DNA of 64,000 nt, taken from positions 372,001 to 436,000 of the forward strand of contig CAVSAR010000001.1 of NCBI GenBank assembly GCA_963726085.1. The letters are read 5' to 3'. Position numbers and translations under genes: made by a program. The first letter of the stretch is position 1; every line of letters begins with the position of its first letter. The notes beneath the pieces are model-generated. The model saw only the letters and a list, made by a program, of their open reading frames with translations, had not been told where the DNA came from and ran no database searches. Shown here one piece after another: positions 1 to 8,252 of this stretch. The stretch is from ZC4RG30 sp963726085 (GTDB lineage: Bacteria; Pseudomonadota; Gammaproteobacteria; Steroidobacterales; Steroidobacteraceae).

Positions 1-54
1 CCGCCTGACCCTCCAAGCGGGAGCGGGATTCTAGGACTTTGCCGGCCGCGCGTA

Positions 55-70
55 AACCCCTGTGGGGGTT
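55..70 (-). terminator. Possible hairpin downstream of the first gene
   Basis: A 6-bp stem (AACCCC / GGGGTT) with a TGTG loop lies about 20 bases past the stop codon of the minus-strand gene that follows. There is no T-tract, so it is at best a weak terminator. Nothing else can be called in the first 90 bases. Confidence 0.2.
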
Positions 71-90
71 GAAATTCCGGGCGTCGCTCC

Positions 91-924
91 CTAGCGCGGA
101 TTGGCGTGGTGCGAGTCGTCCTGCATCAGGTGCAAGTCCTGGTCGACGCAGGGTGCCGGCTCCGCCATCTCCTTCTGCATCAGCGTCATGCGCCGCGGAC
201 GCATCTGCCAAGGTTCAGCCAGCACCTTTGGATCCCGTACCAGGGCCTGGTATTCGATCTCGTTGCCGCGCCGCGTCAGACGCTCCGTGACCCGCAAGGC
301 CTCGGAGTGAATCGCCCCGTTGTCGGCCAGCCAGGTCACGTCGTTGAAGTTGGTGGTCTCCACCACCAGCGTGTCGCCCTCCCAGTGGCCAGTGGCATCG
401 CCCAGGTAGCTGGGGCTGTCATCCTGACGCACCACCCCGGCGCGCAGCGGCACGATGCGAAAGAACGGACCCGACACGTCCTCGTACAGGAACACCACTT
501 CGCGGGCGGTCTGCACAATCTTGTCCGGCGGCCCGATCCGCGGCACCCCGGGAGGCTGGCAGCGCAATACCGGATCAAACTGCACCTGCTTGGCATCCAG
601 CTCACGTACCTTTGCATCGAATTGCGGCTGGTAGCGCGGGCGGTCAGGCGGCGGCCGCGCACCGGCCGGTGCCGCGGCCGCCGGGCTGGCCGGTGCTGGC
701 GGACAATCTGTTACGCAGACGGAACCGTCGGGCAGCTTCTGGGGCTTTAGAAAATCAATGCCGCCGCCATTGTCCCAGGTGCCGTTGAAGTCCGGATGCC
801 CGTCGGCGGTGCGCGGTGTCATAGCACCAGGCGCGGCGGCCTCCGCCGCGCTTGCTGTGTTCAGCAAGGCGCCCATCGCACAGGTGCCCAGCAGAACCAA
901 TAACGAGCGGATACGTGTGTTCAT
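91..924 (-). CDS. Secreted WEG-family protein A (function unknown)
   Basis: An exported 277-aa protein with a Sec signal peptide (hydrophobic core, then ASA-A near residue 26). The body carries a Cys-x-Pro-Pro-Gly-Val-Pro segment, a GHWEGDTLVVET motif and a late Cys near the C terminus. The same elements recur in three other exported proteins of this window (1347-2120, 3088-3963, 41330-42178), so I treat them as one family, called WEG here. The two separated conserved cysteines suggest a disulfide in the periplasm. The ATG overlaps the stop of the upstream DUF6152 gene by four bases (ATGA), so the two are translationally coupled. Function is unknown; related proteins are usually annotated as hypothetical. 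Stop is TAG. Confidence 0.8.
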   Translation of the reverse strand: MNTRIRSLLVLLGTCAMGALLNTASAAEAAAPGAMTPRTADGHPDFNGTWDNGGGIDFLKPQKLPDGSVCVTDCPPAPASPAAAAPAGARPPPDRPRYQPQFDAKVRELDAKQVQFDPVLRCQPPGVPRIGPPDKIVQTAREVVFLYEDVSGPFFRIVPLRAGVVRQDDSPSYLGDATGHWEGDTLVVETTNFNDVTWLADNGAIHSEALRVTERLTRRGNEIEYQALVRDPKVLAEPWQMRPRRMTLMQKEMAEPAPCVDQDLHLMQDDSHHANPR

Positions 925-1337
925 TTTGGCGTCACCGTTTCTGCCCCGGGGATCTTCGAGAACTGGATCTCACGGCCGTCAGCAAACTTGATGATCAACA
1001 TATACCCCAGGTCCGGCGTACCGGCGCGCGCCGGATAGGCGTGGATCTGCACCGGTTTCCCGTCGCCCAGCAGCGAGGTCTTGGACAGCCCGGCCTTGCG
1101 CATCATTGCCACCGGCAGGGATTCCAGCCGGTACGTCATCGGCTTGCCGTCCTTGCCCTTGGCATCTACGTAGACATACACATGCGGATTCATCCAGTCC
1201 ACGCGTGACACCAATCCCTCGATCTCGAAGCTCTTCGACACGTCAAACACGCCGGAGAGCGAGTGATGCGCCAGCGCCGCCGTGCCATATCCGCACAGCG
1301 GCACCACCAGGATCATCCACAGCAGACGGTTCTTCAT
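921..1337 (-). CDS. Secreted DUF6152 family protein (paralog 1)
   Basis: An exported protein of 138 aa. The predicted signal peptide ends TAALA, so the mature chain would begin HHS. It then has a Phe-Asp pair and a WMNPH motif, both shared with the three other DUF6152 proteins of the window. I prefer the ATG at 1337 because AGGTG sits about six bases upstream; an in-frame GTG at 1346 directly abuts the stop of the upstream WEG gene. Its stop overlaps the ATG of the downstream WEG gene, giving a WEG-DUF6152-WEG unit. DUF6152 has no known function. Location and pairing are seen in the sequence; a metal-binding role is only inferred. Confidence 0.85.
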   Translation of the reverse strand: MKNRLLWMILVVPLCGYGTAALAHHSLSGVFDVSKSFEIEGLVSRVDWMNPHVYVYVDAKGKDGKPMTYRLESLPVAMMRKAGLSKTSLLGDGKPVQIHAYPARAGTPDLGYMLIIKFADGREIQFSKIPGAETVTPK

Positions 1338-1346
1338 TTCTGGCAC

Positions 1347-2120
1347 CTACTGGAAGGTCGTATGCCCGTCCTTGTCGACGGGGTTGCGATCGTTTTCTGC
1401 GCACACGAATTCCATCAGGCTCCAGTCGCGCTGGCGCGCAAAGGTGAATACCCGGTGGTAGGGCTTCTCGAGCGCCTCCGGATCCTCCAGGGTCATCTCA
1501 TCGGTCAGCGTATTGGCATCCGTTGGCGACAGGCCGATGCGCTCCGAGATCCTGAGCTTGTCACTGTGCTTGATACCGGGCCCCAGCTCGGTGATGGTCT
1601 TGATGCCAATCGTTTCCACCACCAGCGTCTGGCCTTCCCAGTGCCCGATCGAATGGCCGAAGATTCCCAGTTCCCAGTCGTCCGGATGTCCACGCCCATC
1701 GGTGTAGATGGAACGCAATTGCATCCAGGCCTCGTGATGCATGGTTACGCGACCAGGGGTAAACAGGAACTCGATGGGATATTGTCCAGTGGCCATCATG
1801 TTGGGCATGCCCGGCGGCATGCAGTTGGAAGTGTCCTTGTGGACCACGCCGTTGTTGTCGCGCACATCCTTCTGCCAGGCCTGGTAGCGCGCCAGATAGG
1901 CTCCCTTGAGCGCCGGCTGTTCCGCAGGCGGGTCGCCCGGGGCCGGGCGACGAAATTTCAATACCCATACGCCGCCCCAGTCAGGCAGCTTATTGAGGGC
2001 CGCATAGGAACCCTGAGGAAAGGCAGCGCCCGACGTGGCGGCAGTGGCTTGCGGTTGTGCACCATAGGCCGGGGCAAGCCAGGCCAGCGCCGTGACGGCA
2101 GCGACGGACAAGAATTTCAT
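1347..2120 (-). CDS. Secreted WEG-family protein B (function unknown)
   Basis: A 257-aa exported protein. The reading frame extends 23 codons further upstream, but the signal peptide begins at the Met at 2120 (MKFLSVAAV, then an AYGA cleavage region), preceded by a G-rich stretch, so I start there. It has the family's Cys-x-Pro-Pro-Gly-Met-Pro, IYTDGRGHP, GHSIGHWEGQTLVVET and a late Cys (EFVCAEN). It is divergent from the DUF6152 gene at 2173 across 52 bp, and its stop abuts the start region of the DUF6152 gene at 1337. It is therefore flanked on both sides by DUF6152 genes, which supports a shared role. Reaction and partner are unknown. Confidence 0.8.
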   Translation of the reverse strand: MKFLSVAAVTALAWLAPAYGAQPQATAATSGAAFPQGSYAALNKLPDWGGVWVLKFRRPAPGDPPAEQPALKGAYLARYQAWQKDVRDNNGVVHKDTSNCMPPGMPNMMATGQYPIEFLFTPGRVTMHHEAWMQLRSIYTDGRGHPDDWELGIFGHSIGHWEGQTLVVETIGIKTITELGPGIKHSDKLRISERIGLSPTDANTLTDEMTLEDPEALEKPYHRVFTFARQRDWSLMEFVCAENDRNPVDKDGHTTFQ

Positions 2121-2159
2121 GCGTCCCCCCGGACTCCCAAAACAAGCCGATATTGAGGA

Positions 2160-2165
2160 TATAAT
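2160..2165 (+). promoter_or_regulatory. Candidate -10 box for the DUF6152 pair
   Basis: A perfect TATAAT lies in the 52-bp divergent gap, with its last base seven bases before the ATG at 2173. If used, transcription would begin at or next to the start codon, giving a leaderless message; no Shine-Dalgarno is visible before this ATG. No good -35 box is seen. Weak call. Confidence 0.3.
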
Positions 2166-2172
2166 CCGCCTG

Positions 2173-2637
2173 ATGTGGGGTCCATTCAAATCGGCGCATA
2201 GCGCTGCCGTCTGTACTGCGTTGTTGGCTGCCGGGCCCGCCCTGGCACATCACTCGTTCGCCATGTTTGACCAGACCAAGGAAGTCACGCTCAAGGGCAC
2301 GGTCACGGAGTTCCAGTGGACTAACCCGCACGCCTTCATCCACATTCAGGTCCCGGGTGCAGATGGCAAGCCCGAGGTCTGGGAGATCGAGCTCAACAGC
2401 CCCAACAATCTCAAGCGCCAGGGCTGGAAATCCACCAGCGTCAAGACCGGTGACAAGGTAACGCTGATGACCAATCCGCTGCGCGACATGTCCGCGCACA
2501 AGGGCGGCCTGTTCATTTCCGTCACGCTGGAAGACGGCACCGTGCTGGGCGAAGCCACGCGCGCCGGCGGTGGCCCGATCAACGTTCCCGTCTTGCCTCC
2601 CCAGGCGCCGGGCGCACCGGCAGGAGAGTACAAATGA
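2173..2637 (+). CDS. Secreted DUF6152 family protein (paralog 2)
   Basis: A 154-aa exported protein. The frame is open from 2092, but the signal peptide starts at the Met at 2173 and ends GPALA, so the mature protein would begin HHSFAMFD. The WTNPH motif comes about 26 residues later, followed by a conserved segment around NSPNNL, GW and GDKV. It is clearly a tandem paralog of the next gene (same HHS, FD, NPH, EVW and GDKV positions), with which it overlaps by four bases (ATGA). It has a Pro/Ala-rich C-terminal tail. No ribosome-binding site is evident. Family known only as DUF6152; function unknown. Confidence 0.85.
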   Translation: MWGPFKSAHSAAVCTALLAAGPALAHHSFAMFDQTKEVTLKGTVTEFQWTNPHAFIHIQVPGADGKPEVWEIELNSPNNLKRQGWKSTSVKTGDKVTLMTNPLRDMSAHKGGLFISVTLEDGTVLGEATRAGGGPINVPVLPPQAPGAPAGEYK

Positions 2638-3086
2638 GTCCGGTCCGTTCACTGCACGCCCTGGCCGCTGGCGCGGCGCTGCTGTGCTTTTCAGCCCCGG
2701 CCTGGGTGCATCACTCCGGCGCGATGTTCGATACCACCAAGGAAGCGACCATCACCGGGACCATCACCGAGTTCAACTGGACCAATCCGCACTCGTCGTT
2801 CAAGGTGGCCGTGACCGGCGCAGACGGCAAGGAGGAGGTCTGGGCCATCGAGATGAACAGCCCGCAGAATCTGGTCCCGCAGGGCTGGAAGCGCACCACG
2901 CTCAAGGCGGGTGACAAGGTAACCGTGACCGTGCGCCCGCTGCGCGACGGCAAGCCCGGCGGCTCCTACATGTCAATCGTACTGGCCGATGGCACCAAGC
3001 TCAGCGGCAACGGCCCGGGCCAAAGCAATTACGGCGAGCCCACCCCAGGCACACCGACCACAGCCGCCGCACCGGCCAAGCCCTGA
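2634..3086 (+). CDS. Secreted DUF6152 family protein (paralog 3)
   Basis: A 150-aa exported protein, tandem paralog of the preceding gene and overlapping it by ATGA. The signal peptide ends SAPAWV and is followed by HHSGAMFD. Val at position -1 is unusual for signal peptidase, so the mature N terminus is less certain here than in the other three paralogs. WTNPH, EVWAIE and GDKV match its neighbour. The C-terminal 25 residues are rich in Pro, Thr and Ala. It converges on the WEG gene at 3088 with only one base between the stop codons. Confidence 0.85.
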   Translation: MSPVRSLHALAAGAALLCFSAPAWVHHSGAMFDTTKEATITGTITEFNWTNPHSSFKVAVTGADGKEEVWAIEMNSPQNLVPQGWKRTTLKAGDKVTVTVRPLRDGKPGGSYMSIVLADGTKLSGNGPGQSNYGEPTPGTPTTAAAPAKP

Positions 3087-3087
3087 C

Positions 3088-3963
3088 CTACTTGGCGGCC
3101 TTGGCGCGGTCATCGACCGCTTTCTGCCCCTCGACCGTACTGGGCAGGTTCTTGTTGAGGTTGGGCAGACATTCGACTTCCGGGATGTCGCTCTCGTCCT
3201 GGCGCAGCCAGCGCTTGCTGCTCTTCCACTCGCCCTTCCACATCTTCGGATCGGTCATGGTGTAGTCGATCTGCAGCGTCTTGCCGCCATCGAGCATCGT
3301 GAAGCGCTCGGTCATTTCGAACTGGTCGCTGATTGGCAAGCCCCCGTCGATGTAGTGCTCGTTGGGCTCGAAGTACTTGGTCTTCACCACCAGCGCGTTG
3401 CCTTCCCACTTTCCAATGGATTCACCGTTGTAGGTATAGACCACGGTGTCCGGATCCGTGAAATCCCGGCCATCGGTGTAGATGAACCGCATGCTGTTGG
3501 TAAAGCCGAAGTTCATGAACACCGCGGTGGGCAGCTGGATCATGTTGATGGGCCATACCCGCGTCATGATCATCGGCATGCCGGCCGGATAGCACTGGCC
3601 GATGCTGTCGCGATAGGGCAGACCCTTCTTGCGCGCTTCCTCGGACTCGCGCATGGCCGTCTGGCCCGGCTCGTAGAACTCCGGATAGGGTGGGCCAAAA
3701 CGGAAATCCGCGAACGAGCGGCGCAGGTCGACGAACCAGGTACCGGTGAGGTTGAACGGCGCCTTGGGGCGTGGCTTGGCGATGTTGGCCGGCGCCAGCG
3801 CGCCCAGGTGCCCCTTGTGCCGATGCGCCAGCTCATCCATCCGGTCCGGCGCCAGACCCCCGCCGGCCGTGCGGCCGGGCGCTGGCGGGGCGGCCGGCGG
3901 CGCATCAGCGGCCAGTGCCATCAGGGGCAACGAGAACAAGGCCATGGCAACAGTCAATCTCAT
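3088..3963 (-). CDS. Secreted WEG-family protein C (function unknown)
   Basis: A 291-aa exported protein: signal peptide MRLTVAMALFSLPLMALA, then a Pro/Ala linker. Family motifs are Cys-x-Pro-Ala-Gly-Met-Pro, FIYTDGRDF, GESIGKWEGNALVV and a late Cys (EVECLPN). It sits four bases after the stop of the triple SnoaL gene and is probably in the same transcript. The WEG family member count in this cluster is three, against three DUF6152 genes. Function unknown. Confidence 0.8.
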   Translation of the reverse strand: MRLTVAMALFSLPLMALAADAPPAAPPAPGRTAGGGLAPDRMDELAHRHKGHLGALAPANIAKPRPKAPFNLTGTWFVDLRRSFADFRFGPPYPEFYEPGQTAMRESEEARKKGLPYRDSIGQCYPAGMPMIMTRVWPINMIQLPTAVFMNFGFTNSMRFIYTDGRDFTDPDTVVYTYNGESIGKWEGNALVVKTKYFEPNEHYIDGGLPISDQFEMTERFTMLDGGKTLQIDYTMTDPKMWKGEWKSSKRWLRQDESDIPEVECLPNLNKNLPSTVEGQKAVDDRAKAAK

Positions 3964-3967
3964 CGCG

Positions 3968-6088
3968 CTACTCCCGCTTCATTGGCATCTGCGCCATCTG
4001 CTCATCTATCGAGGGGATCTTCGGCAACTGCGTGCGGCCGCTGACCGGGTTGGCATAGTGATAGGGAATGTCATACACCACCGGGAACATGGCCACCTTC
4101 ATGGTGGGCGGCGCATCCGCAGGCAATTCCGCACTGGGACCGGGCATGAAACGACTGGCTGCCTTGGCCCAGCCACCCACATAGGGCGCCGACAGGGTGT
4201 TCATGGTGTGTACGACGCTGAACTTCCAGACGCCATTTTCCTTGACCGCCTCGTTCTCGTAGATGGACGCGCCATGCGAGGCCCGGGCGCCGGTGGCCAT
4301 CTGCTGCAGCATCCGGATGCGGATCTTAGCTGATTGTCCGTCCGGTGCCACGGTGATTACCGGCTGCAATTGCAGGTGATTGCCCAGGCGGCCGGCCACC
4401 GGCCCTTCGCCGCCACGCCCGAATACCACCCACAGCATGTTGCGCACGCTGTCCGCGCCCTTGTACAACCCGCGCTGCGCCAGCTCCATCGAACCATTCC
4501 TGGCAAACAGGTCGGCCAGCGGATCCCACAGGCTCTTGTCCAGGTAGTAGCCGTAGGCGCTCTGGAGATTCTCGATCGAGTGGTAGTCCTTGAATCGCGC
4601 CACATCGGTCTCGGCACGCGATACCGCCTTCTGCAGGTCGCCGGACAACTTTGGCGCCGCGGCTGCGGCCACGGGCTGCAGCGCGGCGGCGGCCAGCTGG
4701 GGTGTCGGCCCGCCGCGATCAACGCCCGGATAGGTCGGCGCCTTGCCGGTCACAGGATTGCGGTAGTGGTACGGCGCCACATGCGCCTTGGGATAGATCT
4801 CATAGACCTCGCTGGGCGGCCGATCCGGTGGCAGCGCGGCGTTGATGCCCTGCGCCGGGCGGGCACTCTTGCCCCAGCCAGCGTCGTAGTCGCTCTGGAA
4901 GGTGGGATAGAAGTGCACGCTGGCAAATTGCCATTTGCCGTCTTGCTTCACAAAGCGGTTCTCGTAGACGCCCTCGCTCCACTCGCCACTGCCGCCGGCA
5001 TGCCCGGTCATCGAGAACTCGCGGCTTCGCGCCCATGCCGTGTGCCCATCCGGGCTGACATCGACCACGATCTGCAGTTGCATGTGATCGTTTAGCCAGC
5101 CTGGCACCAGCCCATGTGGGCCCAGCGTGCCCAGGAACTGCCGCACCCGCTTGCGACCCACATACACACCCTGCTGTGCAAACTCGATGGTTGCATTGGC
5201 TGCGAACAGGTCGGCCATCTGGTCCCAGTGCGCGCGGTCATAGTAGTAGCCGTAGATACGCTGCAGGTTCTCGATTTCCTGCTGGTCCTTGAGGCGCTCT
5301 GCGCGACGCAGCAGCTCGGCCACTTCGGCTTTCGCGTCACTGGAGGTGGCGTGAGTGTCGGGCGCCACGCGCCAGATCATTCCACCTTCCGGCGTACCGG
5401 GATTGGCATAGCCGAAATCCGGCAGGCAAGCGGCCGGAAACCCTTCGCAGGCCGTGCTGCGTTGCCGGTCCGGGGGATGCGCCAGTGCGCGCCGCGGGCT
5501 CGGCGCAGCTGGCTGCGCAGACGCCGCCGCTGGCGCCGGGTTTACCCAGCCCGTGGCATAGGGGGCACCGAATCCGGCGTCGTAATCGAGCTTGGCGATC
5601 TTCCAGACGCCGTTTTCCTTGCGGTACTGCATCTCATACAGGCCTTCGGCCCAGGTCGCGCCACGATTGAGGCTGCCAAACGTGGCCAGCGCGCGCCAGC
5701 GCGCACTGGCGGTTCCATCGGCGTTGAGATGCACCACCGGCTGGATGTTCATGTGGTTGTAGAGACGGTTGTCGCCCAGTCCCACTTCGCCCATTTGCAC
5801 GCCGCCCACGTTGCGGTACAGGTGTTCGCGGATGCTTTCCTTGCCCACGAACACGCCGGCGGGATAGTTGGCGACCGCGTCGTCGGTGAAATACTCGGCC
5901 AGGTCCGTCCACATTCCCTTATCGACGTAGAACCCATAGGTACGTTGCAGTCGCTTGATTGCCGCAATGTCCTCCGCTGCCGTCACGTCGGCGCGCAGCT
6001 GCGCAATTCGCCCGGACAATGCCGCGTCCGGCGCACTCAACGCAAGCTGCGCCGGCAACAGTAGCGCCAGGGCGATGACCAGGCGCAC
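3968..6088 (-). CDS. Exported protein with three SnoaL/NTF2-like domains
   Basis: A 706-aa protein with an N-terminal signal peptide (residues 1-18). It contains three copies of a SnoaL-like (NTF2 superfamily) domain at about residues 40-180, 268-405 and 500-640. Each repeat has a helical start of the type I-x-x-L-Q-x-x-Y-G-x-Y-x-D, a W-x-x-(L/M)-A-x-x-F segment, and an N/D-H-(M/L) strand. Linkers are rich in Ala and Pro. The start is GTG at 6088, two bases from the preceding gene's stop. Single SnoaL proteins are small cyclases, isomerases or ring-hydroxylation subunits; three in one exported chain is unusual. The neighbouring carotenoid oxygenase suggests a role on hydrophobic or aromatic substrates, but that is inference. 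Confidence 0.85.
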   Translation of the reverse strand: MRLVIALALLLPAQLALSAPDAALSGRIAQLRADVTAAEDIAAIKRLQRTYGFYVDKGMWTDLAEYFTDDAVANYPAGVFVGKESIREHLYRNVGGVQMGEVGLGDNRLYNHMNIQPVVHLNADGTASARWRALATFGSLNRGATWAEGLYEMQYRKENGVWKIAKLDYDAGFGAPYATGWVNPAPAAASAQPAAPSPRRALAHPPDRQRSTACEGFPAACLPDFGYANPGTPEGGMIWRVAPDTHATSSDAKAEVAELLRRAERLKDQQEIENLQRIYGYYYDRAHWDQMADLFAANATIEFAQQGVYVGRKRVRQFLGTLGPHGLVPGWLNDHMQLQIVVDVSPDGHTAWARSREFSMTGHAGGSGEWSEGVYENRFVKQDGKWQFASVHFYPTFQSDYDAGWGKSARPAQGINAALPPDRPPSEVYEIYPKAHVAPYHYRNPVTGKAPTYPGVDRGGPTPQLAAAALQPVAAAAAPKLSGDLQKAVSRAETDVARFKDYHSIENLQSAYGYYLDKSLWDPLADLFARNGSMELAQRGLYKGADSVRNMLWVVFGRGGEGPVAGRLGNHLQLQPVITVAPDGQSAKIRIRMLQQMATGARASHGASIYENEAVKENGVWKFSVVHTMNTLSAPYVGGWAKAASRFMPGPSAELPADAPPTMKVAMFPVVYDIPYHYANPVSGRTQLPKIPSIDEQMAQMPMKRE

Positions 6089-6090
6089 GG

Positions 6091-6390
6091 TCAGCCGATC
6101 CAGTGGTGGTCAGCAGCCACGCCATCGCCCGCCAGCGGCACGCTGTGGGGTCGCGCGGCTCTGGTGTCGAAGGCGTACGGCGGATAGGCACCGCACATGT
6201 CGTCCACCGTCCAGTCGCCGCAGGCGTCCGGATACGCCGCCGCATCCACAAGACAGGCCGGCGCCGCTGCCAGCAGGGAGCCGGGGGCAATGCGCGCCAG
6301 CGATGCACCCGACAGGGCAATGCCTCCCACGGCCAGCGTCAGCTGTCCCAGGAATTGCCGGCGATCCGGATTCCATGCCTGCCCGCTCAT
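6091..6390 (-). CDS. Small Tat-exported protein (function unknown)
   Basis: A 99-aa protein beginning MSGQAWNPDRRQFLGQLTLA, a twin-arginine signal (DRRQFLG, then a hydrophobic stretch to about residue 38). The mature part is only about 55 residues, with three cysteines and a C-terminal His pair (DHHWIG). Its ATG overlaps the carotenoid oxygenase stop by four bases and its stop is two bases from the next gene's GTG, so it lies in a coupled operon. Tat export often implies folding with a cofactor or with a bound partner. Small subunits of this type accompany some oxidoreductases, but I cannot identify the family. Confidence 0.7.
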   Translation of the reverse strand: MSGQAWNPDRRQFLGQLTLAVGGIALSGASLARIAPGSLLAAAPACLVDAAAYPDACGDWTVDDMCGAYPPYAFDTRAARPHSVPLAGDGVAADHHWIG

Positions 6391-7829
6391 GCGTTGAACG
6401 CCGGCAGTTCGCTGGCACCAAACCAGTTGGTGTGGGTGCCGCTGCGCAAACGAAACGGCAGCTTCACCGTGGCGATGGCACCCTCTTCCATCCGCATCGC
6501 ATCGACGATCACCAGGTCGCTGGACATGGTCTCGTAGTTGCTGGCAATGCCCAGCAGATACCCGTCGCCTTCCGCCGTGCTGCCCTTGCGCGGCACGAAG
6601 CAGCTTTCCTGCAGTCCCTGCACTGGTCCGACATAGAAAGCACCGGGCTTTGCCGTGGGATTGGTCACATCCACGCGCAGGTACTGGTTGGTGACAAATC
6701 CGCCCATGCCGCCGGCACGCGCCTTGTCGAAGGCCAGGCTGGGGTCGCGATTGCCAACGAAGCAATACTTGTACGGCAGCGACAGATAGCGGTCATCCAT
6801 GCGCGCCAGCACGCCATTGGCCGTCGAGATCACCTCCTCATCAAAGGTGTCCTTCTTGCGCGACTTCATGTCGAAGGTCCAGCGCCGCATCTGCGACGGA
6901 TCGCGCTCGCCACTGGAGGTCGGCAGGTCCATGGTGATCTTGCCGTCCTTGTGTTCGACGGCATTGAGGAAATGCAATGTATTGCGCGCCGGCCCCTTGA
7001 ACCAGCGTACGTCCTTGCCTTCACCGGTCCGCGGCAGGATGCCGATGTAGGTGGGCTTGCTGCCATCCCATTCCCACATCGGCTCGCCCGATTTCAGCCG
7101 TGCATCACTGGTGGTGCGCGGTATGACCGGGAACAGAATGTAGTTCTGCGTCAGCGCGATGTCATGTTGGATGCCCACGTACGGGGCCTTGAACCAGACT
7201 TCGTGCTTGATATGGCCGTCCTTGCCGATGATGTAGGACGCCACGTCGTCGGTCAGGTCGCCCTTGGCTTGGTAGCCGTAGGCAATCATCTCGCCCGTGA
7301 CCGGGTCGATCTTGGGGTGCGCCGACATGGTCTTGGCAGTCCACTTGCCGTAGAAATCCCACATGCCCTCGGTTTCAAGTGAGTGCGGGTGGATGGCCCA
7401 GGGCAGCGAGTCTTCCTTGAGCGTCAGCAGCTTGCCGCCATGCCAGTACAGGTGCGTGTTGGCGGCCGAACGCGGCAGGTCCTTGACGCTGGGATCATCG
7501 GTGTAGTGGTTGCGGTAGACGCCGTACAGACGCCGGTGCGCCGCCCGCTCGGCCATCAGGCGCGCGGTCTTCACATAGCGGCCGCGAAAATTGACATTGC
7601 CGTCCTTGAAATTGAAGCGGCTGACATGCCCGTCACCATTGAAGCCCGTGGGCCACTCGTTCTGCGGCGGGCGATACTGGAAATCGCACTGCATGCGATA
7701 GAAGTTGCCCTCGATGTCCGCCGGGATCTTGCCCCAGACTTCGCAGTCGTAGACATCGGCCTCGAACCGCGTCGGAGTATTGAACCCCGTCGACGGGAAC
7801 ATCGGATGACCACGAAAGTCCACTGCCAT
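6387..7829 (-). CDS. Carotenoid oxygenase family dioxygenase
   Basis: A 480-aa non-heme iron oxygenase of the RPE65/carotenoid cleavage family, which also includes lignostilbene dioxygenases. The family folds as a seven-bladed propeller with Fe(II) held by four His. Candidate ligands lie in the segments HLYWHGGK, HPHSLETEG, IQHDIALTQ and the C-terminal THTNWFG. The frame stays open far upstream (to 8945), but that part is antisense to the cytochrome and antiporter genes. I start at the ATG at 7829, where family similarity begins. There is no signal peptide, so it is cytoplasmic although its operon partners are exported. Substrate class (apocarotenoid versus stilbene) cannot be told from sequence alone. 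Confidence 0.9.
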   Translation of the reverse strand: MAVDFRGHPMFPSTGFNTPTRFEADVYDCEVWGKIPADIEGNFYRMQCDFQYRPPQNEWPTGFNGDGHVSRFNFKDGNVNFRGRYVKTARLMAERAAHRRLYGVYRNHYTDDPSVKDLPRSAANTHLYWHGGKLLTLKEDSLPWAIHPHSLETEGMWDFYGKWTAKTMSAHPKIDPVTGEMIAYGYQAKGDLTDDVASYIIGKDGHIKHEVWFKAPYVGIQHDIALTQNYILFPVIPRTTSDARLKSGEPMWEWDGSKPTYIGILPRTGEGKDVRWFKGPARNTLHFLNAVEHKDGKITMDLPTSSGERDPSQMRRWTFDMKSRKKDTFDEEVISTANGVLARMDDRYLSLPYKYCFVGNRDPSLAFDKARAGGMGGFVTNQYLRVDVTNPTAKPGAFYVGPVQGLQESCFVPRKGSTAEGDGYLLGIASNYETMSSDLVIVDAMRMEEGAIATVKLPFRLRSGTHTNWFGASELPAFNA

Positions 7830-7907
7830 GACACTCGCCCCAACGGCTACATGGCCGTTTGTAGTACCTTCTGCTGCTGATCTTAAACCCAAAACGGTGC
7901 GGTAAAT

Positions 7908-8243
7908 ATGGGTCGTCAATTTGGCGCATCCCTGCTGCAGTTCGCCACCGCGGCACTTGCCGCCGACCCCGCTGGCGACCCTGGCACTGCGGGCGGCCGG
8001 GCTGCGGCCGCTGGCGATCCGGCCGATAGAAAGCTCGTGTACACCGGTGCCTGCACCGTGTGCCACGGCGCCACCGGCAAGGGCGGCACGCATGGGGGTG
8101 CGCCGCTGACCACTGCGTTGACGCACGATGCCGTCATTACCGTGCTGACCAATGGCCGCAATCAGATGCCTGCTTTCGGCAGTTCGATGCCGGCGCAGGA
8201 CCGTGAAGAAGTCGCAGCCTACGTGCTGCAGACGGTGAAGTAG
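7908..8243 (+). CDS. Small class I cytochrome c
   Basis: A 111-aa monoheme cytochrome c. The heme motif CTVCH is at residues 49-53 and the likely axial Met is at 87 (NQMPAF). The N terminus (MGRQFGASLLQFATAALA) is a short, weak signal peptide, so the true start could be slightly upstream or the signal non-classical. It is divergent from the carotenoid oxygenase across 78 bp. Its stop (TAG) overlaps the Shine-Dalgarno of the antiporter gene. As a periplasmic electron carrier it could accept electrons from exported dehydrogenases such as the PQQ enzyme nearby; this is inference. Confidence 0.85.
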   Translation: MGRQFGASLLQFATAALAADPAGDPGTAGGRAAAAGDPADRKLVYTGACTVCHGATGKGGTHGGAPLTTALTHDAVITVLTNGRNQMPAFGSSMPAQDREEVAAYVLQTVK

Positions 8244-8252
8244 GAGCCACGC

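Noticed and set aside
2173..3086. HHS at the DUF6152 N terminus as a classic ATCUN copper site.
   Set aside because: ATCUN needs His at the third position. Here His is at positions one and two, so a His-brace-like site is the better hypothesis.
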